DNA of 64,000 nt. Origin: Planosporangium flavigriseum. Its GTDB lineage: Bacteria > Actinomycetota > Actinomycetes > Mycobacteriales > Micromonosporaceae. Below, in pieces: positions 16,899 through 24,804 of this stretch (positions are counted from its first letter, which is position 1; every line of letters starts with the position of its first letter). The notes below the pieces were generated by a model, which saw only the letters and a list, made by a program, of their open reading frames with translations, made no database searches and was not told the origin of the DNA. The stretch spans positions 358,719 through 422,718 of the forward strand of contig NZ_JAATVW010000003.1 of the NCBI RefSeq assembly GCF_011947225.1, written 5' to 3'. Position numbers and translations under genes: made by a program.

Positions 16899-18572
16899 CT
16901 AGAAGCGGGCCGGCTCGCGGTACACCCCCCACTCGGCCCGCAGCGCGTCGCAGATCTCCCCGAGCGTCGCCTCGGCGCGGGCCGCGTCGAGCATCGCGGG
17001 AATCATGTTCTCGTCGGTGCGGGCCACCTCCACCATGCGGGCCAGGGCCGCCTTCACGGCGTCGTCGTCACGCGACGAGCGCCGCTCCGCCAGTACCTTC
17101 CGCTGTTCCAGCTCGACCTCGTGCGAGATCCGCAGGATCTCAAGCTCGCGCGCGACGGTGCCGGTGTGGCAGTTGACGCCGACGATCTTCTTGTCGCCCT
17201 TCTCCAGGGCCCGCTGGTACACGAACGCGCTGTCGGCGATCTCCGCCATGAACCAGCCGTCCTCGATCCCGCGCAGGATGCCGGAGGTGATGGTGCCGTC
17301 CGACCCCATTTCCCGGATCTTGGCGAAGATCTTCTCGGCCTCGGCCTCGATCCGGTCGGTGAGGGCCTCGACGTACCAGGAGCCGCCGAGCGGGTCGGCG
17401 ACGTTGACCACGCCGGTCTCCTCCATCAGCACCTGCTGGGTGCGCAGCGCGATCTCGGCCGACTCGTCGGTCGGCAGCGCGAGCGTCTCGTCGAGGGCGT
17501 TCGTGTGCAGCGAGTTGGTGCCACCGAGGACGGCGGCGAGCGCCTCGACGGCCGTCCGCACGACGTTGTTGACCGGCTGCTGCGCGGTCAGCGACACCCC
17601 GGCGGTCTGGGTGTGGAACCTCAGCCACAGCGCCTTCTCGTCGGTCGCGCCGTACACGTCCCGCAGCCAGCGCGCCCAGATCCGGCGCGCCGCCCGGAAC
17701 TTGGCGATCTCCTCGAAGAAGTCGATGTGCGCGTCGAAGAAGAAGCTCAGGCCGGGCGCGAACACGTTGACGTCCAGCCCGCGTGACCGGCCCAGCTCCA
17801 CGTACCCGAACCCGTCGGCGAGGGTGAACGCCAACTCCTGGGCGGCGGTCGAGCCCGCCTCCCGGATGTGGTAGCCGGACACCGACAGCGGCTTGTAGCG
17901 CGGGATCTCGTGCGCGCAGTACTCCATCAGGTCGCCGATGAGCCGCAGGTGCGGCTCGGGCGCGAAGAGCCACTCCTTCTGCGCGATGTACTCCTTGAAG
18001 ATGTCGGTCTGCAGGGTGCCGTCCAGTTTCGACAGGTCGGCGCCCTGCCGCTCCGCCGCCACCAGGTACATGCAGAAGATCGGCACGGCCGGGCCGGAGA
18101 TGGTCATGCTGGTCGTGATGTCCTGCAACGGGATGCCGTCGAAGAGCACGTCCATGTCGGCGGCCGAGTCGATCGCGACCCCGCAGTGCCCGACCTCGCC
18201 GATCGCCTGCGGGTCATCGGAGTCGCGGCCCATCAGCGTCGGCATGTCGAACGCCACGGACAGACCGCCGCCACCGGCGCCCAGCAGCATCTTGTACCGC
18301 GCGTTGGTCTGCTGCGCGTTGCCGAAGCCGGAGAACTGCCGGATGGTCCACGCCCGGCCCCGGTAGCCGGTCGGGTACAGGCCGCGGGTGTACGGGTACT
18401 CCCCCGGCCAGCCGATCCGCTCGAACCCGGGCACCTCGACGCCGGGCGGCGGCCCGTACCCGGGGTCGACGGTCATCCCGGACAGCGTGGTGAAGTCGGC
18501 GTCCCGCTTGCGCGCCGCGTCGTACCGGCGCTGCCAACGCTCTCGTCCGGCCTCGATCTCCTGGGCGTCCAT
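16899..18572 (-). CDS. icmA: Isobutyryl-CoA mutase-type large subunit (acyl-CoA mutase without B12 domain)
   Basis: This 557-residue protein contains only the substrate-binding TIM barrel of the methylmalonyl-CoA mutase family; no DxHxxG cobalamin motif is present. Two pocket residues fit isobutyryl-CoA mutase rather than methylmalonyl-CoA mutase: Phe80 (IRQFSGFGN) and Gln198 (YIAQKEW). They occupy exactly the positions described for Streptomyces IcmA, where methylmalonyl-CoA mutase has Tyr and Arg. It would interconvert isobutyryl- and n-butyryl-CoA with a separate B12-binding subunit (IcmB), which is not in the window. A MeaB-type GTPase gene is immediately upstream but separated by a strong hairpin. 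The first annotation choice by homology alone would be methylmalonyl-CoA mutase large subunit. Confidence 0.8.
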   Translation of the reverse strand: MDAQEIEAGRERWQRRYDAARKRDADFTTLSGMTVDPGYGPPPGVEVPGFERIGWPGEYPYTRGLYPTGYRGRAWTIRQFSGFGNAQQTNARYKMLLGAGGGGLSVAFDMPTLMGRDSDDPQAIGEVGHCGVAIDSAADMDVLFDGIPLQDITTSMTISGPAVPIFCMYLVAAERQGADLSKLDGTLQTDIFKEYIAQKEWLFAPEPHLRLIGDLMEYCAHEIPRYKPLSVSGYHIREAGSTAAQELAFTLADGFGYVELGRSRGLDVNVFAPGLSFFFDAHIDFFEEIAKFRAARRIWARWLRDVYGATDEKALWLRFHTQTAGVSLTAQQPVNNVVRTAVEALAAVLGGTNSLHTNALDETLALPTDESAEIALRTQQVLMEETGVVNVADPLGGSWYVEALTDRIEAEAEKIFAKIREMGSDGTITSGILRGIEDGWFMAEIADSAFVYQRALEKGDKKIVGVNCHTGTVARELEILRISHEVELEQRKVLAERRSSRDDDAVKAALARMVEVARTDENMIPAMLDAARAEATLGEICDALRAEWGVYREPARF

Positions 18573-18662
18573 ACGGCGGATCCCCTTCGTCGTGAACGTT
18601 CGTGACGTCCTTCACCGCCGATACTAAGGGGTCGACCTGAACGATCGCTAAGGTCACTCTGG

Positions 18663-18703
18663 AAGAAGGGGGGCTCTACCGCGCGGTAGGGCCCCCCTTC
18701 TTT
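18663..18703. terminator. Strong GC hairpin between meaB-type and icmA-type genes
   Basis: About 20-base arms (18663-18682 and 18683-18703) pair with one mismatch and almost no loop, containing GAAGGGGGGC and GCCCCCCTTC. A pyrimidine-rich tail follows on the plus side. It sits between two genes on the minus strand, so it should separate their transcripts. Confidence 0.7.
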
Positions 18704-18719
18704 CCTGCTTTCCTGCCGA

Positions 18720-19721
18720 CTACACCTCAAGGGTGCTCAGCAGCTCCTTCGCCGCCGCGTAGGGGTCGAGCTTGCCGGCCGCCACCCGGGCGGCCAGCGT
18801 CGGCAGCGCCTCGCCGCCCCGCAGGTTCCCGATGCGGGCACGCAGGGCGCCCAGGGCGATCGCCTCGACCTCGGCCGCCGCCCGTGCTTCCCGCCGACGG
18901 GTCAGCTCGTGGGCGCCGGCTCCGCCGGGCAGTGGCCGAGTCAGCCACTCTCGGTGTTTGTCCATCGCGGCCATGACGTCGTCGATGCCTTCGGCCCGGT
19001 TCGCCACCGAGCGCACGACCTGCGGCCGCCACTCCCCCGGCCCGCGCTCGCCGAGGCCGATCATGCCCTGGATGTCGCGGTAGGTCGCGTCGGCGCCGTC
19101 GCGGTCGGCCTTGTTGACCACGAACACGTCGGCGATCTCCAGGATGCCGGCCTTGACCGCCTGGATCGCGTCGCCCATCCCCGGCGCGAGCAGCACCAGC
19201 GTGGTGTCCGCCAGACTTGCGATCTCGACCTCGGCCTGCCCGACCCCTACCGTCTCGATCAGCACCACGTCGCAGCCGGCGCCTTCGAGTACGCGTACCG
19301 CCTGCGGGGTCGCGGCGGCCAGGCCGCCGAGGTGGCCCCGGCTGGACATCGACCGGATGTACACGCCGGAGTCGGTGGCGTGATCCTGCATGCGCACCCG
19401 GTCGCCGAGGATCGCTCCGCCCGTGAACGGGCTGGACGGGTCGACGGCGAGGACACCGACGCGCTGGCCGCGCGCCCGGAACGCGCGTACCAGCTCGTTG
19501 GTACTGGTCGACTTGCCCACGCCCGGCGAGCCGGTCAGCCCGATCACCTGGGCCGAGCCGGTGTGCGGCGCGAGCGCCGCCGCCACCTCCGGCAGGACCG
19601 GGTCGTCGTTCTCGACCAGGCTCACCAGCCGGGCGACCGCGCGGTGGTCACCCTCCCGCGCGGCCGCCACCAGCGTGGGTACGTCCCGACTGCGCCGAAT
19701 CGACGTGGCCTGGGTACTCAT
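18720..19721 (-). CDS. meaB: MeaB/ArgK-family GTPase, G-protein chaperone of B12-dependent acyl-CoA mutase
   Basis: The ATG start at MSTQATSIRR gives 333 residues, the usual MeaB size; an in-frame extension upstream would run into the thiolase gene and is rejected. G1 is GSPGVGKSTSTNEL, the switch/Mg region is DPSSPFTGGAILGDRVRM, G3 lies in IETVGVGQAE and G4 is VVNKADRDG. MeaB proteins gate adenosylcobalamin loading and protect mutases from inactivation. Here the partner may be the neighbouring IcmA-type mutase, the ethylmalonyl-CoA mutase at 36-38 kb, or both. Downstream of the thiolase gene on the same strand with a 70-bp gap. Confidence 0.92.
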   Translation of the reverse strand: MSTQATSIRRSRDVPTLVAAAREGDHRAVARLVSLVENDDPVLPEVAAALAPHTGSAQVIGLTGSPGVGKSTSTNELVRAFRARGQRVGVLAVDPSSPFTGGAILGDRVRMQDHATDSGVYIRSMSSRGHLGGLAAATPQAVRVLEGAGCDVVLIETVGVGQAEVEIASLADTTLVLLAPGMGDAIQAVKAGILEIADVFVVNKADRDGADATYRDIQGMIGLGERGPGEWRPQVVRSVANRAEGIDDVMAAMDKHREWLTRPLPGGAGAHELTRRREARAAAEVEAIALGALRARIGNLRGGEALPTLAARVAAGKLDPYAAAKELLSTLEV

Positions 19722-19730
19722 GCAATTGCC

Positions 19731-19790
19731 TCGCTGCGCTCGGCAACGCATTCGCGGCGTGCTGAGTTCCCGGTTCGCTCGCTGCGCTCG
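19731..19790. repeat. Two copies of TCGCTGCGCTCG in the thiolase-meaB gap
   Basis: The 12-mer TCGCTGCGCTCG occurs at 19731-19742 and again at 19779-19790, within a 70-bp intergenic stretch. Sequences of this kind are common between actinobacterial genes; no function is evident. Confidence 0.5.
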
Positions 19791-19791
19791 C

Positions 19792-20976
19792 TCACGTGCG
19801 CGGCACCCGAAGCAGCAGCGCGTCACCCTGGCCACCGCCGCCGCACAGGGCCGCGGCACCGAGCCCGCCGCCGCGACGCTTGAGCTCCAGCGCCAGCGTG
19901 AGGGCCAGGCGGGCGCCGGACATACCGATCGGGTGGCCGAGCGCGATCGCGCCGCCGTTGACGTTGACCTTGTCGGGGCCGACGCCCAGCTCGCGGGTGG
20001 AGTGGATGCCGACGGCCGCGAACGCCTCGTTGATCTCGATCAGGTCGAGGTCGTCGACGGTCAGCCCCTCCTTGCCGAGGGCGTGCTTGATGGCGTTGGC
20101 CGGCTGGGCCAGCAGCGAGTTGTCCGGGCCGGCGACGTTGCCGTGCGCGCCGATCTCGGCGAGCCACTCCAGTCCCAACTCTTCGGCCTTGGCCTTGCTC
20201 ATCACGACCACCGCGCAGGCGCCGTCGGAGATCGGCGAGGAGGTGGCGGCCGTGATCGTGCCGTCCTTGGTGAAGGCCGGGCGCAGCTTGGCCAGCGACG
20301 CAGGCGTCGTCTCCGGGCGGATCTGCTCGTCCTCGGTGACCAGGATCGGGTCACCCTTCCGCTGCGGGATCTCCACGGGGGTGATCTCCTCGGCGAAGTG
20401 GCCGTTCTTCTGGGCTGCCGCCGCACGCTGGTGGCTGGCCGCGCCGAACGCATCCTGGTCGGCACGGGCGATGCCGATCTTCGCGGTGAACCGCTCGGTC
20501 GACTCGCCCATCGAGATCCGGTCGAAGGCGTCGGTGAGGCCGTCGAGCGCCATGTGGTCGGAGATGGTCACGTCGCCGTACTTGTACCCCTGCCGCTGGT
20601 TCATCAGCAGGTGCGGCGCGTTGGTCATCGACTCCATGCCACCGGCGACGATGATGTCGAACTCGCCGGCCCGGATGAGCTGGTCGGCCAGCGCGATCGC
20701 GTCGAGGCCGGACAGGCAGACCTTGTTGATGGTCAGCGCCGGCACGTTCATCGGGATGCCCGCGTCGACCGCGGCCTGGCGGGCCGGGATCTGGCCGGCG
20801 CCGGCCTGCAGTACCTGTCCCATGATCACGTACTGCACCTGCTCGGGAGCCACGCCGGAGCGCTCCAGAGCCGCCTTGATGGCGATGCCACCCAGCTTCG
20901 TCGCCGGGAAGTCCTTGAGGGCGCCGAGCAGCCGTCCCATTGGGGTGCGCGCGCCGTTGACGATCACCGAGCTCAT
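19792..20976 (-). CDS. Acetyl-CoA C-acetyltransferase (thiolase)
   Basis: From the ATG preceded by GAAGGGG ([12 protein letters not shown]) the protein has 394 residues, typical of biosynthetic thiolases. The nucleophilic Cys is in [11 protein letters not shown], the His pair partner is in [16 protein letters not shown], and the general-base Cys is in [10 protein letters not shown]. It condenses two acetyl-CoA to acetoacetyl-CoA, the first step towards crotonyl-CoA for the Ccr reaction, or runs in reverse in beta-oxidation. It is divergent from the epimerase gene over a 67-bp gap containing a candidate operator. Confidence 0.93.
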   Translation of the reverse strand: MSSVIVNGARTPMGRLLGALKDFPATKLGGIAIKAALERSGVAPEQVQYVIMGQVLQAGAGQIPARQAAVDAGIPMNVPALTINKVCLSGLDAIALADQLIRAGEFDIIVAGGMESMTNAPHLLMNQRQGYKYGDVTISDHMALDGLTDAFDRISMGESTERFTAKIGIARADQDAFGAASHQRAAAAQKNGHFAEEITPVEIPQRKGDPILVTEDEQIRPETTPASLAKLRPAFTKDGTITAATSSPISDGACAVVVMSKAKAEELGLEWLAEIGAHGNVAGPDNSLLAQPANAIKHALGKEGLTVDDLDLIEINEAFAAVGIHSTRELGVGPDKVNVNGGAIALGHPIGMSGARLALTLALELKRRGGGLGAAALCGGGGQGDALLLRVPRT

Positions 20977-21014
20977 GGATTCTGACCCCTTCGCGAGGTA
21001 TCTCACAGGGATTA

Positions 21015-21030
21015 CTTAACGAGGATTAGG
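21015..21030. promoter_or_regulatory. Candidate operator between thiolase and epimerase genes
   Basis: CTTAACGAGGATTAGG lies 39-54 bp from the thiolase start and 14-29 bp from the epimerase start. It shares the TTAA-N6-TTAGG layout with the reverse complement of the site upstream of the double 3-hydroxyacyl-CoA dehydrogenase gene. The binding protein is unknown. Confidence 0.45.
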
Positions 21031-21043
21031 TCAGACTAACGCC

Positions 21044-21529
21044 ATGACGGACCAGTCTTCGACGTTGCATACGTCACCCGGAGCACGACCCGAGTCGATC
21101 GGCCTGCTGCGCATTGACCACGTTGGCGTGGCAGTACCCGACCTCGACGCGGCAATTGAATTCTACGGCCGGGTATTCGGCATGACCTGCGTACACGTGG
21201 AGACAAACGAAGAACAGGGCGTACGCGAAGCGATGCTGTCCGTGGGCCCCGACTCGACCGGCGGCTGCATCCAACTGCTGGCGCCACTGTCCGAGTCCTC
21301 GACGATCGCGAAGTTCCTCGACCGCAACGGCCAGGGGGTGCAGCAGGTCGCGTACACCGTCTCCGACGTCGACGCGGCGTGCGAGGCGCTGCGCGCGCGG
21401 GGCGTACGCCTGCTGTACGACCAGCCAAAACGCGGCACAGCCAACTCCCGGATCAACTTCGTGCACCCGAAGGACGCCGGCGGTGTGCTCGTCGAGCTGG
21501 TCGAACCGGCTGCCTCGTCGACGCACTGA
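21044..21529 (+). CDS. mce: Methylmalonyl-CoA epimerase (VOC family)
   Basis: This 161-residue protein has two beta-alpha-beta-beta-beta modules. Metal ligands fall in IDHVGVAVPDLD (His near residue 26) and in VLVELVEP near the C-terminus. The family motif QQVAYTVSDVDAA separates the modules. It interconverts (2S)- and (2R)-methylmalonyl-CoA; the Clostridium/Thermoanaerobacter-type enzyme also accepts ethylmalonyl-CoA in ethylmalonyl-CoA-pathway organisms. It starts 67 bp from the divergent thiolase and is followed by a hairpin and then ccr. Thiolase next to epimerase, followed by coiled-coil genes, is an order I recall from Streptomyces. Confidence 0.92.
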   Translation: MTDQSSTLHTSPGARPESIGLLRIDHVGVAVPDLDAAIEFYGRVFGMTCVHVETNEEQGVREAMLSVGPDSTGGCIQLLAPLSESSTIAKFLDRNGQGVQQVAYTVSDVDAACEALRARGVRLLYDQPKRGTANSRINFVHPKDAGGVLVELVEPAASSTH

Positions 21530-21537
21530 CCATCGAT

Positions 21538-21588
21538 GCGACTTCTCTGGACCGGCCGGCCTTAAGACCACAGGTCCAGGGAAGTCGC
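21538..21588 (+). terminator. Hairpin terminator after the epimerase gene
   Basis: 16-base arms (21538-21553 and 21573-21588, GCGACTTCTCTGGACC and partner) pair with one mismatch around a 19-base loop and are followed by GTGAAAAAAC. Confidence 0.7.
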
Positions 21589-21590
21589 AG

Positions 21591-21703
21591 GTGAAAAAAC
21601 AAGGTGCGTGCACTTTTTCACATCGCGGTTCCTGACCAAGGCTACTGGGAAGTAACATCCCCGACCACGAGGCGGTATCAGGCATATCACCTCACTTTTT
21701 CAC
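21591..21703. promoter_or_regulatory. Repeated CACTTTTTCAC boxes upstream of ccr
   Basis: The 11-mer CACTTTTTCAC occurs exactly twice (21611-21621 and 21693-21703), and an inverted near-copy GTGAAAAA begins at 21591. They lie 168-280 bp before the ccr start in a 282-bp gene-free stretch that is AT-richer than its surroundings. They are candidate sites for a regulator of ccr. GGTATCAGGCATATC near 21675 could include a promoter -10 element. Confidence 0.45.
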
Positions 21704-21870
21704 CACCGGCGACCGCTGCCCCGCCGGACGTTCGCCGTCCGGGTGGACCGCGGAGAACGTCGCCAGTAGCAAGGAGACAGAGCCGCACCACATACCCGGC
21801 GCGCTCCAACCGGCGCAGGCTGGTGGCGTCGCCGACCAATCCACGACCACCTCTTGCGAAAGGTAGCGCC

Positions 21871-23226
21871 GTGAAGGACATCCTCGAGGCGATCATGGCG
21901 GCGGAGCACGCTGCAGATCCCGCCCGCGAACTGGCCTCGGTCGCCGGTCTCCCCGTCCCCGACAGTTATCGCGGCGTCGTCGTACGCGCCGATGAGGCGG
22001 GCATGTTCGAGGGCATGCCCAGCCGCGACAAGGACCCACGAAAGTCGCTGCACGTCCAGGAGGTGCCGACGCCCGAGCTCGGCCCGGGCGAGGCGATCGT
22101 GGCGGTCATGGCGAGCGCCATCAACTACAACACGGTGTGGACGTCCATCTTCGAGCCGGTCTCGACGTTCAAGTTCCTCCAGCGCTACGGCAGGGTGTCC
22201 GAGCTGACCAAGCGCCACGACCTGCCGTACCACGTGGTCGGCTCCGATCTGGCCGGCGTCGTGCTGCGGGTCGGCCCGGGCGTGACCAAGTGGAAGCCGG
22301 GCGACGAGGTGGTGGCGCACTGCCTGAGCGTCGAACTCGAGGACGCCGCCGGCCACGACGACACGATGATGGACCCCGAGCAGCGCATCTGGGGGTTCGA
22401 GACGAACTTCGGCGGCCTCGCCGAACTCTCCCTCGTCAAGGCCAACCAGCTGATGCCCAAGCCCAAGCACCTGTCGTGGGAGGAGGCCGCCAGCCCCGGC
22501 CTGGTCAACTCCACCGCGTACCGGCAGCTCGTCTCCCACCACGGTGCACAGATGAAGCAGGGCGACACCGTACTGATCTGGGGCGCTTCCGGCGGCCTGG
22601 GCAGCTACGCCACCCAGTTCGCGCTCAACGGCGGCGCCCGGCCGGTCTGCGTGGTGTCCAGCCCGGAGAAGGCGGAGCTGTGCCGGCGCATGGGCGCGGA
22701 GCTCATCATCGACCGCTCCGCGGAGGGCTACAAGTTCTGGAAGGACGAGCACACCCAGGACCAGTCCGAGTGGCGTCGCTTCGGTGAGCGCATCCGGGAG
22801 CTGACCGGCGGCGAGGACCCCGACATCGTCTTCGAGCACCCGGGTCGGGAGACGTTCGGCGCGAGCGTCTACGTCGTGAAGAAGGGCGGCACGGTCGTCA
22901 CCTGCGCGTCCACGTCCGGCTACATGCACCAGTACGACAACCGGTACCTGTGGATGAGCCTTAAGCGCATCATCGGTAGCCACTTCGCGAACTACCGGGA
23001 GGCGTGGGAGGCCAACCGCCTCATCGACCGCGGCGCCATCCACCCGACGCTGTCGAAGACGTACTCCATGGAGCAGGTCGGGCAGGCCGCGTACGACGTG
23101 CACCGCAACGCCCACCAGGGCAAGGTCGGCGTACTGTGCCTGGCGCCGGACGAGGGGCTGGGCGTACGCGACCGCGAGAAGCGCGCCCGGTACTCCACGG
23201 AGATCAACCGGTTCCGCGGCCAGTAG
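21871..23226 (+). CDS. ccr: Crotonyl-CoA carboxylase/reductase
   Basis: A GTG start after AAAGGTAG gives 451 residues, the normal Ccr length. It is an MDR-family reductase with the NADPH-binding loop WGASGGLGSYATQ. The CO2-pocket residues known from Ccr crystal structures appear present: Asn in SAINYNTVW (Asn85), the Phe-Glu pair in WGFETNFGG (176-177) and the His in GSHFANYREAWE. The enzyme reductively carboxylates crotonyl-CoA to (2S)-ethylmalonyl-CoA using NADPH and CO2. It defines the ethylmalonyl-CoA pathway and also supplies polyketide extender units. The ethylmalonyl-CoA mutase gene is 13 kb away in the same window. A 19-bp perfect hairpin follows. Confidence 0.96.
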   Translation: MKDILEAIMAAEHAADPARELASVAGLPVPDSYRGVVVRADEAGMFEGMPSRDKDPRKSLHVQEVPTPELGPGEAIVAVMASAINYNTVWTSIFEPVSTFKFLQRYGRVSELTKRHDLPYHVVGSDLAGVVLRVGPGVTKWKPGDEVVAHCLSVELEDAAGHDDTMMDPEQRIWGFETNFGGLAELSLVKANQLMPKPKHLSWEEAASPGLVNSTAYRQLVSHHGAQMKQGDTVLIWGASGGLGSYATQFALNGGARPVCVVSSPEKAELCRRMGAELIIDRSAEGYKFWKDEHTQDQSEWRRFGERIRELTGGEDPDIVFEHPGRETFGASVYVVKKGGTVVTCASTSGYMHQYDNRYLWMSLKRIIGSHFANYREAWEANRLIDRGAIHPTLSKTYSMEQVGQAAYDVHRNAHQGKVGVLCLAPDEGLGVRDREKRARYSTEINRFRGQ

Positions 23227-23245
23227 GCAACCTTCCATGAAGACC

Positions 23246-23289
23246 CCGTGTCGAGGCGGTCCACGGCGTTGTGGACCGCCTCGACACGG
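23246..23289 (+). terminator. Perfect 19-bp-arm hairpin after ccr
   Basis: Arms 23246-23264 and 23271-23289 (CCGTGTCGAGGCGGTCCAC and its complement) flank a 6-base loop, 19 bp after the ccr stop. Confidence 0.85.
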
Positions 23290-23431
23290 TTCTCCGGGTG
23301 TCCGTTGATCCACTGGTCGCGGCCGCCGCTCCAGTACTTGATCATGGTTCATGCGTGATCGCGCACAATGAATATGAGGCGCACCGTTGCACTCTTGCGG
23401 AAGTGCCGGGTGTGTCTGCGAGTATGTGCGA

Positions 23432-24691
23432 ATGCCCCAGCAGCAGCAGCAGCAGAACATTGCCTTCTTCGACAACGCCAACGCCGGCTCCGAGTTCAGC
23501 GTTGTCCTGCGCGGCTACGACCGCGCTCAGGTCGATGACTTCATCGGCCGACTCAATGGTGCGCTGACCCAGTCCGAGCAGGCCCGCGCCGAGGCCGAGC
23601 AGCGGATGAACGAGGCGCAACGCCGGCTGCGCCAGGCGGAGCAGCGGCTCAACGCGGTGGAGCAGAAGCTCACCGACACCAATAAGCAGCTCGAGGAGAA
23701 TAGCCGGCCGACGCTGTCGGGGCTGGGCACCCGCGTCGAGCAGATCCTGCGGCTGGCCGAGGAGCAGGCCAACGACCACCGCAGCGAGGCCAAGCGGGAG
23801 GCCGAGGGGGTCGTCTCCGCCGCGCGGCTCGAGGCTCGGGAGATCACCGACAAGGCCCGTGCCGAGGCCGCCGCGATGAAGGCGACTGCCGAGCGGGAAG
23901 CGAGCAACCTGCGCACCGTCGCCGAGCGGGAGGCCGCCGAGGCTCGCGTGCAGGCCCGCCGGGAGGCCGACACGCTGCGCGGCGACGCCGAGCGGGAGAC
24001 CAAGCAGCTGCGCACGGCGACCGCACACGAGGTCGCCGAGCTGAAGGCGACCGTCGAACGTGAGGTGGCGACGCTGCGGGCCACCGCCGAGCGCGAGATC
24101 ACCCAGCTTCGCGCCAAGGCCGCACGCGACGCCGAGGAGAAGCGTGCAGAGGCGACCAAGCTGCTGACCGATGCCCGCGACAAGCGGGACAAGGACCTGC
24201 AGGCGCTGCAGCTGGAGCTGGCGGAGCGGCGCGAGAAGGCGGAGCGCGCGGAGTCGCAGCGCCACGCCGCCGCGATCGCGCAGACCCAGAAACTCGTCAC
24301 CGAGGCGGAGCAGCGGGCAAGCGCCGCAGAGGAACGGGCCAAGGAGATCCAGCGGCGGGCCGAGGCGCACCGCATCGAGGCCGAGCGGAGCGCTTCGGAG
24401 GCCCTCGAGAAGTCCAAGGCCCAGGCGGAGAAGACAATCAACGAGTCCCGCGCCGAGGCGCACCGCCTCGTGACCGAGGCGCGCACCGAGGCCGAGCACA
24501 CCACGCAGGTCGCGCGCCGCGAGGTCGAGGACCTCACCCGCCAGAAGGACGCCGTCACCTCCCAGCTCGGCCAGATGCTCTCCGGCCTGGCGGGCATCGT
24601 CCCGAGTGGAGGCCCGGCCGCCAAGCCCGACGAGGCGGCCGCCAAGAAGGCCGGCAAGTCCGACGACGGCGCGACGAAGGTGAATCTCTGA
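23432..24691 (+). CDS. DivIVA-domain coiled-coil protein (Scy/FilP-like)
   Basis: The ATG at MPQQQQQQ is chosen because a poly-Gln leader followed by the DivIVA-type segment FSVVLRGYDRAQVDDFIGRL is the expected N-terminus; no strong ribosome-binding site precedes it. The protein has 419 residues. From residue 40 to 370 it is an almost uninterrupted Ala/Glu/Arg heptad coiled coil (ATAEREITQLRAKAARDAEE and similar). It ends in a basic, polar tail. Streptomyces Scy and FilP, which organise polar growth and a cytoskeletal mesh, have this build and lie near methylmalonyl-CoA epimerase and thiolase genes. It is considerably shorter than Streptomyces Scy. A sister gene follows. Confidence 0.75.
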   Translation: MPQQQQQQNIAFFDNANAGSEFSVVLRGYDRAQVDDFIGRLNGALTQSEQARAEAEQRMNEAQRRLRQAEQRLNAVEQKLTDTNKQLEENSRPTLSGLGTRVEQILRLAEEQANDHRSEAKREAEGVVSAARLEAREITDKARAEAAAMKATAEREASNLRTVAEREAAEARVQARREADTLRGDAERETKQLRTATAHEVAELKATVEREVATLRATAEREITQLRAKAARDAEEKRAEATKLLTDARDKRDKDLQALQLELAERREKAERAESQRHAAAIAQTQKLVTEAEQRASAAEERAKEIQRRAEAHRIEAERSASEALEKSKAQAEKTINESRAEAHRLVTEARTEAEHTTQVARREVEDLTRQKDAVTSQLGQMLSGLAGIVPSGGPAAKPDEAAAKKAGKSDDGATKVNL

Positions 24692-24804
24692 TCAAAGCGC
24701 TGCCCGCTGGTGCTGACGCCTGACCGCGTTGGTGAGATCGTGGGTCCCGTCACGTGGCCGGCCACGCCGCGCGTGACGGGATCCCGCGTGTGAGGATGGA
24801 GTGC

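Noticed and set aside
18573..18719. Possible cobalamin riboswitch before the B12-related genes
   Set aside because: I looked upstream of icmA, ecm and the adenosyltransferase gene for a B12-box-like conserved core and found no convincing one; the leaders are also too short.
21700..23481. A 593-codon minus-strand frame opposite ccr
   Set aside because: Antisense shadow of a well-defined enzyme; no domain.
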